A stretch of 64,000 nucleotides of DNA from Neoscytalidium dimidiatum (GCA_037367355.1 CM074703.1:1302001-1366000); one strand, 5' to 3'. Shown: positions 31,690 to 43,333, counted from the first letter of the stretch. The notes: generated by a model not told the origin, from the letters alone. Numbers and translations: made by a program.

Positions 31690-32402
31690 GGTAGAAGTTG
31701 GCAAACCCTAAAAAGGCTTGTACTTCTTTGACGTTCCTTGGTTCTGGCCACTTCAGGATGTCTTCCACCTTTTTTGGGTCCATGACTATTTTTCCTGGTT
31801 CGATGATAAAGCCTAGGAATTCTACCCTTTGGGCATGGAAGGTACATTTTTCTGGTTTGACGGAGAGGTTGTATTCGAGTAGTTTCTGGAGGACTTTGGA
31901 TACATGTTCCTTGTGTTCTTCAAGGGTTTCTGAGTAGATCAGGATGTCGTCGAGGTAGGCTGTGCAGAATCGGTCCAGATATTCTCGTAGGACGTGGTTG
32001 ACAAGGGCTTGGAATGTGGCAGGGGGCGTTGGTAAGTCCGAAAGGCATTACCAAGTACTCGTACAAACCGTATCGAGTTCTGAATGCGGTTTTCCATTCA
32101 TGTCCTTCCTTGATTCGGATAAGGTGGTACCCATCCCGCAGGTCTAACTTGGTGAAGAATCGTGCCCCGGAGAGGCGATCCCTTAGTTCATCGATGCGGG
32201 GGAAGGGCGGTCTTTGATGGTAATGTCGTTCAGGGATCGGTAATCCACACAGAGGCGTAACTTGCCTCCGGGCTTTGGTACGAAGAGGACGGGGAATCCT
32301 GCTGAGGATTGAGAGGGTCGGATGTATCCCTTCTTCAGTAGTAAGTCCAAGTGTTCCCTCATTGCTTGTAACTCCTTTTCCGACATTGGATATGGGGTCC
32401 AA
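31690..32402 (-). pseudogene. Gypsy reverse transcriptase domain
   Basis: Pieces in order: [38 protein letters not shown], then in another frame [20 protein letters not shown] and [14 protein letters not shown]. In a third frame comes the catalytic YLDD (31946-31957) followed by [11 protein letters not shown]. The frame changes fall at a C/G-rich run after IKDR and at the G5 run 32022-32026 after LTNAP, each explicable by a small indel. Confidence 0.88.
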
Positions 32403-32879
32403 ATCGGGGTTCAGTGCCTGGTTTCAAGTTGATCTCGTGGTCCCATGGTCTGTGTTCCGGTAGTGCGTCTTCGATCTTTTCTCTGAAAATTTCCTTGAAC
32501 CGGTGGTATTCCTTAGGAACGCCATCAAGGTACTGTTCGTGTATCCTGGTGGGGTCATCTCCTCCGGGTGTCGGGTAGTCTGGTTTTTCTCGTCTGGTGG
32601 CACTAATCTGTCGGGTTCTTTCTTTGTTTGTAGTGGTGGGGCGATACCACATCATTCCAATTGCTTGCCCCTTCTTTCGGGTCCTTTCCAGCGCAGCTTT
32701 CGAAATTAGGCTTACGTGGGTAATCGGTTCGGCTATGGTGCGTGGTTTCCATTCTGGTTCTTGGTTTCGTTCTCTGGACTTGAGGGTAATTCCTCCATTG
32801 TCCCAATCGTATTGTATTTTCCATTTCTTCTGCCAAGGGATGCCGAGAATGACATCATACTTGGGGATCTTGGTAACGT

Positions 32880-33113
32880 CTAGACAGATACGTTCCTGTG
32901 GTTTTTGTATTCGAGGGTCAGTTTCGGGGTTTCGATGATTACCTTTCCATCTCCAAAGGAGCTGGGGGATCCATCAACAGTTCTCAGCTGATATGGTTGG
33001 TCCTTTTCTCTGGGTTTTAGGTTGGCTTTTTCTGCAAATCGGTTTGAGACGTAGTTCCCTTGTGATGCAGAGTCGATGAGGGTGAGCGCTCGGCGTCCAT
33101 TGATTTTTGTCAC
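32880..33113 (-). pseudogene. Gypsy aspartic protease domain
   Basis: INGRRALTLIDSASQGNYVS carries the active-site Asp in LIDSAS, the retropepsin D-T/S-G/A motif. About 78 codons are open in this frame before it shifts toward the RT linker. Confidence 0.8.
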
Positions 33114-33389
33114 GACAACCCAGTGGTTCCCGTATTCTGCGGGTCTCCTTTGCTTTCTGGTGGGTGTCCTGTGGTTTTCCGGTCGATGCTGCTATGGTCC
33201 TGTGGGGCAGGGCCTCGCCTGCTGTAGCCCCAGTTCAGTAGGCGTTTCTAGTTTTTGGTGGTACCCGCTGATGTTCTTAGCTTCCTGGTGAATGGGGCAG
33301 GCTTCGATGCTACAAGTGGACCAGTGGATGGTGTCATGGTTGGGGGTCTCCGGTCGTCCTTCAGTAGCCGAGGTGGTTTTCTTGTCGTT

Positions 33390-34443
33390 GGTTCGCTGGT
33401 TGCTGGTTCGTTTGTCTGGGCAGTTTCTGCTGATATGTCCGTGCTTTCCACAGTGGAAGCAAAGACCCTTTCACGCCGTCGCTGTTCTTCCTCCGGCGCC
33501 AGCCGAGGTTTCGTCGTTGGTTGGCATCTAAGTCCATGGGGTCCCCCGGGGGTAGGTTGTTTCGAGGTTGCGCGGTGTTGGCCGAGTATCGGGTTTGGCC
33601 TGTCTCTTGTCTGAAATTGAACAGTTGTTGGTCGACTCGGATGGCCGTGTCGATGGTCTCGCTAAGGTCCTTGGGTAATCCGGTGCGGGCGAATTCGGCC
33701 TTCACATTGTGCTTTAGGCCCTTGTAGAAGATGTATTTGAGGGATTGGTCGTTCCAATTGAGGTAGGAGGCGAGCATGCGGAATTCCGTGACATATTCCG
33801 AGACTGATCGGGTTTGTCGGAGGTCCTGAATTCGAAGGGCGGCCTCCTGCTCCTCGTTCTTGCTACCAAAGGCTTGTCTGATTGCGTCGGCGAAGCGATT
33901 GTAGTTGGCGAACAGGCTACTGGTTTCCGTACGTGGGATGGCCGAGCGGAAATCCTTTCGATAGGGTTCGAACCACCGTGCTGCGTTACCTCGGAGGTAG
34001 GTTCCTGCAAAGCGGACCCTTTCCTCATCGTCCTTGAATGATGCTTTGTAGAATTCGAAGTAATTCTCTAGTTGGGCCAGGAAGTCGTTGAGCTTACGCC
34101 GATCCCCATCGTAGGTGTCGGGGTCTTGATCTTTAGTTTGGTGTTGTGGGGTCGATTCTGATGTCGCGGGGTGGCTGGGGTGGAGGGCCGCATAGTACGG
34201 TTGACAGTAAAGGCTTGTCCTCGAATGAAGTACTCCAGAAGGACTTGGCCGCAGTCCTCACTGGCGTTCTCTGGTACTCTGGGTCCGTTGATTGCTCGAC
34301 TCAAGGAGGCTATGCCCGAGAATATGCTTCCGAAATGAGCAGCCTCATGTTAAGAGCTGGGTTTCCAGGGATCAAGGGACGGATTGACTGAAGCTGTTCC
34401 TCCTCCGTCGGAAGGTTGTTCCTGATTTCGGTCCAGGATGTCA
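33390..34443 (-). pseudogene. Gypsy gag with CCHC zinc knuckle
   Basis: From an ATG at 34443 (MTSWTEIRNNLPTEEE) the frame closes and gag resumes in another frame at about 34125 with DPDTYDGDRRKLNDFLAQLE. It continues through AARWFEPYRKDF, LRIQDLRQTRSVSEYVTEFR and IFYKGLKHNVKAEF, a Retrotrans_gag core. The zinc knuckle CFHCGKHGHISRNC (CX2CX4HX4C) lies at 33420-33461 but is in yet another frame. At that junction the old RIPed copy has one more base in the purine run (CGCGAAAAGAGTC against CGTGAAAGGGTC), so the shift is a 1-base difference. Confidence 0.85.
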
Positions 34444-34499
34444 TGGTTAGTAGTTTTCAGGGTGGGGTTACCTCCGGTGCCTAAGAAAGGTGGTCAAAG

Positions 34500-34883
34500 T
34501 GTTACGCCGGGACTCTTTCTGGGGGAGTCGAGGCGCGTCGTCAGGCAGCTTGGGCTTTCTAGGGGCCAATACAGTGGTAGGCAGGGGAGGTTCGTACAAT
34601 AGTAGGGTAGGAATCAATTGACAAGTTGACCACGGGGGTCCTATCTACTGTGAACGAGTGTGCTCTATATACTGTAGGAGATGGTGGGTGTGACCGCTGG
34701 CCGTGACCGCGGTGGTTCTGGTGGTCAGGTTGAGTGGTCAGGCCTTGGCATTGTGACCGCGGTGTTGTTGCTGAGTCATCGGGGTGGCCACGGGCGTCTT
34801 GTATCTTGGCTGTGTTGTGTTGGTGGGTCCGATTTCCTCCAGCTCAGCACTTCCTCTCCTTCCCTTCTTGCTGCGCCGTAACA
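34500..34883 (-). repeat. Young element 5' LTR
   Basis: 384 bp, apparently identical to 28213-28596. The target duplication TAGAC follows at 34884-34888, and old LTR A resumes. Confidence 0.95.
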
Positions 34884-34888
34884 TAGAC

Positions 34889-35051
34889 TATACTTATTTA
34901 TCGTAGTTAGAACCCTCGTAGTTAACTTATTAATTAATTCCTATCCTACTATCGTACGTACCTCTCCTATCTACTACTATATCGGCCCCTAGAAAGCCTA
35001 AGCTATCTAACGATGCGCCTCGACTCCCCTAGAAAGAGTTCCGGCGTAATA
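34889..35051 (+). repeat. Old LTR A, right part
   Basis: Continues the LTR interrupted at 28212; the same TAGACTATACTTATTTATCG sequence is uninterrupted in LTR C near 42954. It ends CCGGCGTAATA. Confidence 0.9.
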
Positions 35052-38000
35052 CTTTAACTACCTTTTTATAGATACCGGAGGTAAACCCACCCTAAAAACT
35101 ACTAACTATAATATCCTAGACCGAAATTAGAAATAACCTCTCGACGGAGGAGGATTAGCTTTAGTTAATCCGTCTCTTAATCCCTAGAAACCTAGCCCTT
35201 AATATAAGACTACTTATTTCGAAAGCGTATTCCTCGGGTATAGCCTCCTTAAGTCGAGTAATTAACGGATCTAGAGTACCGGAAGACGCTAGCGATAACT
35301 ATAGTTAAGTTCTTCTAGAGTACTTTATTCGAGGATAAGCCTTTACCGTTAACCGTACTATATAGCCTTCTATACTAGCCACCCCCGCGATACTAGAACC
35401 GACCCGATACGACACTAAGCTAAAGATTAAGACCCCCGATACCTACGATAGAGATCGGCGTAAACTTAACAATTTCCTAGCCTAGTTAGAAAACTACTTC
35501 GAGTTCTATAAAACGTTATTTAAGGACGATAAGAAAAGGGTCCGCTTCGTAGGAACCTACCTCCGAGGTAACGTAGTACGATAGTTCGAATTCTATCGAA
35601 AGGACTTCTACTTAGCTATCCTACGTACGGAAACTAGCAGCCTATTCGCTAACTATAATCGCTTCGTTAACGTAATTAGGCAAGCCTTTAGTAGTAAAAA
35701 CGAGGAGTAGGAGGCCGCCCTTCGAATTTAGAACCTCCGACAAACTTAATTAGTCTCGGAATACGTTACGGAATTCTATATACTCGCCTCCTACCTTAAT
35801 TAGAACGACTAATCCCTTAAATATATCTTTTATAAAGGGCTAAAGTATAATATAAAGGCCGAATTCACTCGTATAAGATTGCCTAAGAACCTTAGCGAGA
35901 CTATTAATACGGCTATCCGAGTCGACTAATAACTATTTAACTTTAGATAAGAAATAGGCTAAACCTAATACTTAGCTAATACCTTATAACCCCGAAATAA
36001 CCTACCTCTAGGGAATCCTATAGACTTAGATACTAACTAACAACGAAACCCTCGGCTAGCGCTAGAGGAAGAATAGAGATAGCGCGAAAAGAGTCTTTAC
36101 TTCTACTATAGAAAGCACGGATATATTAGTAGGAACTATCTAGATAAATAAACTAGTAACTAGCGGACTAATAATAAGAAAACTACCTCGGCTATTAAAG
36201 GACGGCCTAAGACCCCCGACTATAATACTATCTACTAGTCTACTTATAGTATCGAGGCCTACCCTATTTATTAGGAGGCTAAGAATATTAGCGGGTACTA
36301 CCTAAAAAACTAGAAACGCCTACTAAACTAGGGCTATAGTAGGCGAGCCCCCTATCCTATAGAACTATAGTAGTATCGACTAGAAAAACTATAAGATACC
36401 TACTAAAAAGCGAGGGGGATTCCGTAGAATACGGGAACTACTAGATTATCGTAATAAGAATTAATAGACGACGAGCGCTTATCCTTATCGACTCCGTATT
36501 ATAAGGAAACTACGTCTTAAACCGATTCGTAGAAAAAGCCAACCTAAAACCTAGAAAAAAGGACTAACTATATTAGCTAAGAACCGTTAATAGATCCCCT
36601 AGCTCCTTTAGAGATAGAAAGGTAATTATCGAAACCCTAAAACTAACTCTCGAATATAAAAACTATAGAGAACGTATCTATCTAGACGTTACTAGGATCC
36701 CTAAGTATAATATTATTCTAGGCATCCCTTAGTAAAAGAAATAGAAAATATAATACGATTAGAATAATAGAGGAATTACCCTTAAGTCTAGAGAACGAAA
36801 TTAAGAACTAGAATAGAAACTACGTACTATAATCGAACCGATTATCTACGTAAGCTTAATTTCGAAAGCTACGCTAGAAAGGATCTAAAAGAAGGGGTAA
36901 GTAATTAGAATAATATAGTATCGCTCTACTACTACGAATAAGAAAAGAACCCGATAGATTAGTACTACTAGACGAGAAAAACTAGACTACCCGATACTCG
37001 TAGGAGGAGATAACCCTACTAGAATATATAAATAATATCTTAATAGCGTTCCTAAGAAATACTATCGGTTTAAGAAAATTTTTAGAGAAAAGATTAAAGA
37101 CGTACTACTAGAATATAAACTATAGAACTATAAGATTAACCTAAAACTAGATACTAAACCCTAATTTAGACTCTTATACCTAATATCGGAAAGAGAGTTA
37201 TAAGTAATAAGGGAATACTTAGACTTATTACTAAAGAAGAGATATATCCGACCCTCTTAGTCCTTAGTAGGATTCCCCGTCCTTTTCGTACTAAAGCCCG
37301 GAGATAAGTTACGCCTCTATATAGATTATAGATTTCTAAACGATATTACTATTAAAGACCGCTACCCTCTACCTTATATTAACGAACTAAGGAATCGCCT
37401 TTTCGGAGCGCGGTTCTTTACTAAGCTAGACCTACGAGATAGGTACTACCTTATCCGAATTAAGGAAGGATATAAATAGAAAACTATATTTAGAACTCGA
37501 TACGGCCTATACGAGTACTTAGTAATACCTTTCGAACTTACTAACGCTTCTACTATATTTTAAGCCCTCGTTAACTACGTCCTACGGGAATACTTAGACC
37601 GATTCTATATAGCCTACCTCGACGATATTCTAATATACTTAGAAACCCTTAAAGAATATAAGGAATATATATCTAAAGTCCTCTAGAAACTACTTAAATA
37701 TAACCTCTCCGTTAAACTAGAAAAATACACCTTCTATACCTAAAAGGTAGAATTCCTAGGCTTTATTATCGAACTAGGAAAGATAGTTATAGACCTAAAA
37801 AAGATAGAAGATATCCTAAAGTAGCTAGAACTAAAGAACGTTAAAGAAGTATAAGTCTTTCTAGGATTTACTAACTTCTACCGACGATTTATCGAACGAT
37901 ACTTATATATAGCCGAACTACTAATCCGACTTACCCGAAAGAATACCCCCTTCGCCTAGAAGGAACCCTAGTAAGAGGCGTTTAACTAACTTAAAAGGGC

Positions 38001-40855
38001 CTTCGTAGAAGTACCGGTACTAATTATATTCGACCCCGATAAGCTACTCTACCTCGAAACTAACGTATCCGACTATACTATCGGCGCTATCCTTAGCTAG
38101 CTAGACGATAAGGAAAGATTATACCCTATTACGTATTACTCCCGAAAAATATCGCCTATAGAACTTAATTACGAGATATACAATAAAGAACTACTCGTAA
38201 TTATTACCGTATTTAAGGAATAGCAATACTACCTTAAGGGAGCCAACTACGAAATTACGGTATATTCGGATTATAAGAATCTAGGATACTTTATAACTAC
38301 TAAGATATTAAATAGAAGATAAGTACGATAGGTAGAATAACTCGCCCCCTTCTACTTTAAGATCTACTACCGCAAAAGAAGTAAAAATAGTAAGGCCGAC
38401 GTACTTAGCCGTAGAGCCGACTACGTAGAAGGAAAGCTAGAACTATTACTAGTAGTACTACGATAAAATAGCGACGGCACGTTAGGCTCTAACCGCCCCC
38501 GAATTATTAAAGAATCTAACGTATCCTAGAAAGAACGAATACTAGTACCTATTATAAGGCTAGAAAGCTCTATCGACGACGACGAACCTCTACGAGACCT
38601 AATACTAGAGTAAGAGCCGGAGGACGAAGAGGAACTGTAGGATAAGAAACCTATACTAACACTTAGAGAAACTACGGAAGGAATAGTAAACGAGGAAGGA
38701 GACGATACCGCTACTTAGAAATAAATTATCTAAGGAAAATATAATAATAATCCGCTATCCTAAGAACTACTTTAACGAATAGATACCCCCGAATATAATA
38801 ATCCCGACCTAGTCTAAGACTATAGAGGCAATATACTATTCCGCGGAAAAATCTACGTACCTATACCCCTGCGTAAACGGCTAATAAAGGAATACTACGA
38901 GTCCGTAGTTTACGGATACCTAGAAAGGATAAGAATCTTAGAACGGCTTATAAGATACTTCTACTTTCCCCAAATAAGGAAAATAGTAGAGAAAGTCATC
39001 TAGGAATATAACGAATACGTAAAGAATAAGGCGGCACGATATATACTATATAGATAATTATAGCTTATTATAATACTAACTAAACCCTAGAAATCGGTTA
39101 TAATAGATTTTATTACCGACCTACTAAATTTAGTAGACCCCGTAACTAAAGTATAATATAATACTATCCTAGTTATCGTCGACCGTCTAATAAAATAGGT
39201 ATACTTTATCCCTTATAATAAGAAAATCGGAGCGGAGGGCTACGCCTATCTCTTTCTTAGATATATCTTCGCCTACTACGGGATGCCTAAGGAACTAATT
39301 ACGGACTAAGACCTACGATTTAGAGCTAAGTTCTAGTAAACCCTAGTCTATAAGTTAGGAACTAAATATAAGATATTAATAACGGTATACCCGTAAACTA
39401 ATAGATAAACGGAACGAACTAACTAAACGCTAGAATAGTATCTAAGATTCTATCTAAACTATAGGTAAAACAACTAGGTCGAACTCCTACTATTAGCCTA
39501 ATACGCGTATAATAGTATATTAACGGAAGCTATATAAACTACGCCCTTCTACGCTAACTATAGATTTAACTCTACTACCTTCGGAGAACTCTAGATCTAC
39601 GAAGTACTCGCCTAAAAAGCTATACTTAGAGTAGACTAGCTACGCGAACTATACTAGGAACTAGCCTAAGATATTAAATTTACTATATACCGAATAGCTA
39701 TATACTATAATAAACGGCGCTAGGCGTCGCCGCCCCTAAAAGAGGGGGATAAAGTCTAGCTCCTTAGAAAAAATATTAAAATAATACGATTAAACGATAA
39801 ATTAGACTATAAGAAAATTAGACCCTACTAAATTAAGAAAAAACTTTTACCTATTTCCTTTAAACTTAGATTACTAGAATAAGTAGGTATATACCTAGTT
39901 TTCTATATCTCTTTACTCGAACCCGTATATAGTAACGCCGAATCTAACCTAGAACTTAAAATATACCCCGATAACGTCGACAAAGAATAGAACGTAGAGA
40001 AAATCCTAGATAGAGACTAGATCGACGGTTAATTTAAGTACCTTATTAAATAGGAAGGAGCGGATTCCGCCGGGAACCCGTAGGAACCCTTATAGGAACT
40101 AATCTCTTACCTTAACTACGAGGAACTTATCTATAAATACTACCGACGAAACCCTAACCGCCTAAACCTAGAGTATCCTCCTACGACGTAAACCTCGGAG
40201 GAGGCGTTAAGGATACTTAAAACTAGTCTACCGGTGCCTCTCGAGGAACTAGCTCGTCGAAACCCGCTACGTTACTACCGCCTAAACTAGATAATAAGAA
40301 CCCCTAAGCCGCCCGTGCCTCCTACGCCTTCTTAGCCGTAATAGCCGCTAACTCCCGCTTAAATAACTTCTAACTCCGGGAATCTAGAAAGGAAAGTATC
40401 CGTAATAGGCGGATTATCTTAGACCGAGAAGTAGCGGTATAACGAACTAAACGTTAAGCCTCCTCTTATAACTGCTAAATCTCGGCCTTATCCCTTTCGA
40501 TCTCGCGCTAGGTCTACTTAATCTAAGCCCGTACCCGGTCCCGTTATTAATCTACACGACGAAACTTAATAGGAGAAGCTATATTAAAAAGAAAGGAATA
40601 AAGATAGCCTCGCTTAGTATACTCGTAATACCTCTTAGAATTCGGCGATATAAGATAATAAAGATAAGGTCTCTCTACGTAAAAAGAATAACGTCTAGGA
40701 GCGTTAGTATCGTTATAAAGGATATAGGTAAGAAGCGCGTATCGACGAGCGGAACTAGATATAACGGTAAGAAATAATCTTAAGAGAACTAAGTAGAAAG
40801 CTTAACTACCTTTATACTCGACTTTCGGGCCGAAGGTTACCTAGAGGGGGGATAG
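35052..40855 (+). pseudogene. RIPed gag-pol of old Gypsy, full length
   Basis: Readable + strand traces: gag from ~35440, zinc-knuckle remnant near 36100-36145 with Cys codons turned to Tyr codons, protease LIDS near 36485, RT from ~37220 with YLDD intact at 37615-37626, RNase H from ~38030, integrase from ~38990 and chromodomain remnant at ~40000-40140. Many CAG/CAA/TGG codons have become TAG/TAA/TAA-like stops, so no domain can be translated. The antisense strand of about 40200-40800 holds the decayed counterpart of the antisense gene. Confidence 0.9.
40230..40800 (-). pseudogene. Decayed antisense coiled-coil gene, copy 1
   Basis: Read on the - strand, this part keeps one long frame interrupted only by TAA/TAG codons of the kind RIP makes from Gln or Trp codons. 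Between stops it reads RDRVRA, REIERDKAEI and similar Arg/Glu/Lys-rich pieces in heptad-like order, with Tyr codons at places where Cys is plausible. Position and orientation match the antisense gene of the young element. Confidence 0.4.
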
Positions 40856-41239
40856 TATTACGGTATAGTCGCCTAGAAAAGGCGGATAACGAAATCCTAC
40901 GACTACTTACCGCCTACGTAACTAACTTAGGGCTTATTTAGTAGAATACCTACCGATACTAATACGCTAAACTACCGTATACTCGCTTAGTAGAGCTCGG
41001 ACTACTAATTAGTATTAATTAGTAGGTTAATATTATAAATTACTACTAATCGTACCGATTACTTACTATATATAGACTATACTTATTTAGCGTAGTTAGG
41101 ACCCTCGTAGTTAACTTATTAATTAATTCCTACCCTACTATTATATAAACCTCCCCTACCTACTACTATATCGGCCCTAGAAAGCCTAAGCTGTCTAACG
41201 ACGCACCTCGACTCCCCTAGAAAGAGTCCCGGCGTAATA
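40856..41239 (+). repeat. Old LTR B
   Basis: 384 bp, TATTACGG to CGTAATA, preceded by the polypurine tract GAGGGGGGATAG. It is shared between the full and the partial internal region. Confidence 0.92.
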
Positions 41240-42735
41240 TAGAAACTAAATATAAGATATTAACAACGGTATACTCGTAAACTAATAGATAAACGGAACG
41301 AACTAACTAGATACTAGAATAGTATCTAAGATTCTACCTAAACTATAGATAAAATAACTAGGTCGAACTCCTACTACTAGCCTAATACGCGTATAATAGT
41401 ATATTAACGGAAGCTATATAAACTACGCCTTTCTACGCTAACTACGGATTTAACCTCACGCAACCGAAGAACCCAGATCAAAGTACTCGCCTAAAAAGCT
41501 ATACTTAGAGTAGACTAATTACGCGAACTATACTAGGAACTAGCCCGAGATATTAAATTTACCGTATATCGAATAGCTATATACTATAATAGACGGCGCT
41601 AAGCGTCGCCGCCCCTAAAGGAGGGGGATAAAGTCTAGCTTTTTAGAAAAAATATTAAAATAATACGATCGAACGATAAATTAAACTATAAGAAAATCGG
41701 ACCCTACTAAATTAAGAAAAAACTTTTACCTATTTTCTTTAAACTTAAATTGCTAGAATAAGTAGATATATACCTAGTTTTCTATATCTCTTTACTTAAA
41801 CCCGTATATAGCAACGCCGAACCTAACCCGGAACTTAAAATATACCCCGATAACACCGATAAAGAATAGGATATAGAGAAAATCCTAGATAGAGACTAGA
41901 TTAACGGTTAATTTAAGTACCTTATTAAATAGGAAGGAACGGATTCTGCCGGGAATCCGTAGGAACCCTTATAGGAACTAATCTCTTATCTTAACTACGA
42001 GGAACTTATCTATAAATACTACCGACGAAACTCTAACCGCCTAAACCTAGAGTATTCTCCTATAACGCGAACTCCGGAGGAGGCGTTAAGGATATCTAAA
42101 ACTAGTCTACCGATACCTCTCGAGAAACTAGCCCGTCGGAACCCGCTATATTACTACCGCCTAAACTAGATAATAAGGATCTCTAAGCCGCCCGCGCCTC
42201 CTATACCTCCTTAGCCTTAATAGCCGCTAACTCCCGCTTAAATAACTCCTAACTCCGGGAATCTAGAAAAGAAAGTATCCGTAATAGGCGGATTATCTTA
42301 GACCGGGAAGTAGCGGTATAACGAACTAAACGTTAAGCCTCCTCTTATAACCGCTAAATTTCGGCCTTATCCCTTTCGATCTCGCGCTAGGTCTACTTAA
42401 TCTAAGCCCGTATTCGATCCCGTTATTAATCTATACGACGAAATTTAATAGGGGAAGCTATATTAGAAGGAAAGGAATAAAGGTAACCTCGCTTAATATA
42501 CTCGTAATACCTCTTAGAATCCGGCGATATAAGATAACGAAGATAAGGTCTCTCTATATAAAAAGAATAACGTCTAGAAGCGTTAGTACCGTTACGAAGG
42601 ATACGGGCGAGAAGCGCGTGTCGACGAGCGGAACTAGATATAACGGTAAGGAAATAATCTTAAGGAAACTAAGAAGGAAGCTCTACTATCTTTATACTCG
42701 ACCTTCGGGCCGAAGGTTACCTAGAGGGGGGATAG
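41240..42735 (+). mobile_element. Partial second internal region of old Gypsy
   Basis: Duplicates 39357-40855 (late integrase, chromodomain and 3' region) with scattered differences, mostly transitions. About 40 bp near 41457-41486 include GC-richer bases (CACGCAACCGAAGAACCCAG) that do not follow the RIP pattern, perhaps a later patch or a site that escaped. Confidence 0.88.
42130..42680 (-). pseudogene. Decayed antisense coiled-coil gene, copy 2
   Basis: Second copy of the antisense region in the partial internal unit, with the same stop-interrupted heptad-like frame on the - strand. It is independent support for a conserved antisense frame only insofar as the two copies differ. Confidence 0.35.
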
Positions 42736-43120
42736 TATTACGGTATAGTCGTCTAGAAAGGCGGATAATAAAACCTTATAACTACTTACCGCCTACGTAA
42801 CTAACTTGGGGCCTAACTCGGTAGAATACCTATCGATACTAATATACTAGACTACCGCGTACTCGCTTAGTAAAGCTCGGACTACTAATTAGTACTAATT
42901 AGTAGGTAAATATTACTAATTACTACTAATCGTACCGATTACTTAATATATATAGACTATACTTATTTATCGTAGTTAGAACCCTCGTAGTTAACTTATT
43001 AATTAATTCCTACCCTACTATCGTACGTACCTCCCCTACCTACTACTATATCGGCCCCTAGAAAGCCTAAGCTATCTAACGACGCGCCTCGACTCCCCTA
43101 GAAAGAGTCCCGGCGTAATA
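42736..43120 (+). repeat. Old LTR C
   Basis: 385 bp, same ends as LTR A and B. The CTAAT target duplication follows at 43121-43125. Confidence 0.92.
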
Positions 43121-43310
43121 CTAATACTAACTACTAACCGCCTAACTCTAACTAACTAACCCTAATTAATTTAAAATTAATTTAAAATCGATATAGAATC
43201 GATACGGGATTGAATCTATATTAAATCTATATCGAATAGATAAAGGGGGTATTGCTCGGTATGATACAGCACCCCAGAGTAGCCCCTAGGGGGGTCCGGA
43301 GATCCGAAGA
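43121..43310. mobile_element. AT-rich remnant of outer element, right
   Basis: AT-rich to about 43265, then GC-richer with CCCCTAGGGGGG near 43284-43294. No coding. TACCGAG on the complementary strand near 43255 resembles TACCGAG at about 27853 in the left flank, at a similar distance from the outer repeat. Confidence 0.5.
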
Positions 43311-43333
43311 ATCGCCGTTGGTCGGCCGAGGTG
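43311..43333 (-). repeat. Outer terminal inverted repeat, right
   Basis: Reverse complement of 27781-27803 with two mismatches, marking the right edge of the island. Confidence 0.65.

Larger units (their letters stand above)
28213..34883 (-). mobile_element. Young Ty3/Gypsy chromovirus (6.67 kb)
   Basis: Two 384-bp LTRs that appear identical (28213-28596 and 34500-34883) with TG..CA ends, a polypurine tract next to the 3' LTR and a perfect 5-bp target duplication. The element reads on the - strand: gag with zinc knuckle, aspartic protease, RT (YLDD), RNase H, integrase and chromodomain. That order (integrase last) is Ty3/Gypsy, and the chromodomain places it with the chromoviruses. It is rich in intact CA/TG dinucleotides, so it is not visibly RIPed. 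Gag-pol is split by several frame changes, so this copy as written cannot encode a full polyprotein. Confidence 0.95.
27991..43120 (+). mobile_element. RIP-mutated composite Ty3/Gypsy chromovirus
   Basis: Order: LTR A (27991-28212 plus 34889-35051, split by a later insertion), full internal region 35052-40855, LTR B 40856-41239, 3' part of a second internal region 41240-42735, LTR C 42736-43120. CTAAT lies on both sides (27986-27990 and 43121-43125), so the whole behaves as one insertion. TG and CA dinucleotides are almost absent from the RIPed parts and TA is in large excess; the LTR ends read TATTACGG and CGTAATA where the younger relative has TGTTACGG and CGTAACA. Traces of gag, protease, RT, RNase H, integrase and chromodomain can be read on the + strand, broken by many TAG/TAA codons. 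Confidence 0.92.

Noticed and set aside
33951..33975. GGTTCGAACC, like a tRNA B box
   Set aside because: It lies inside gag on the Gypsy element and no A box or cloverleaf surrounds it.
42618..42800. Open frame of 60 codons within the RIPed element
   Set aside because: It crosses the internal region/LTR C border and has no gag-pol similarity; a chance gap between stops.
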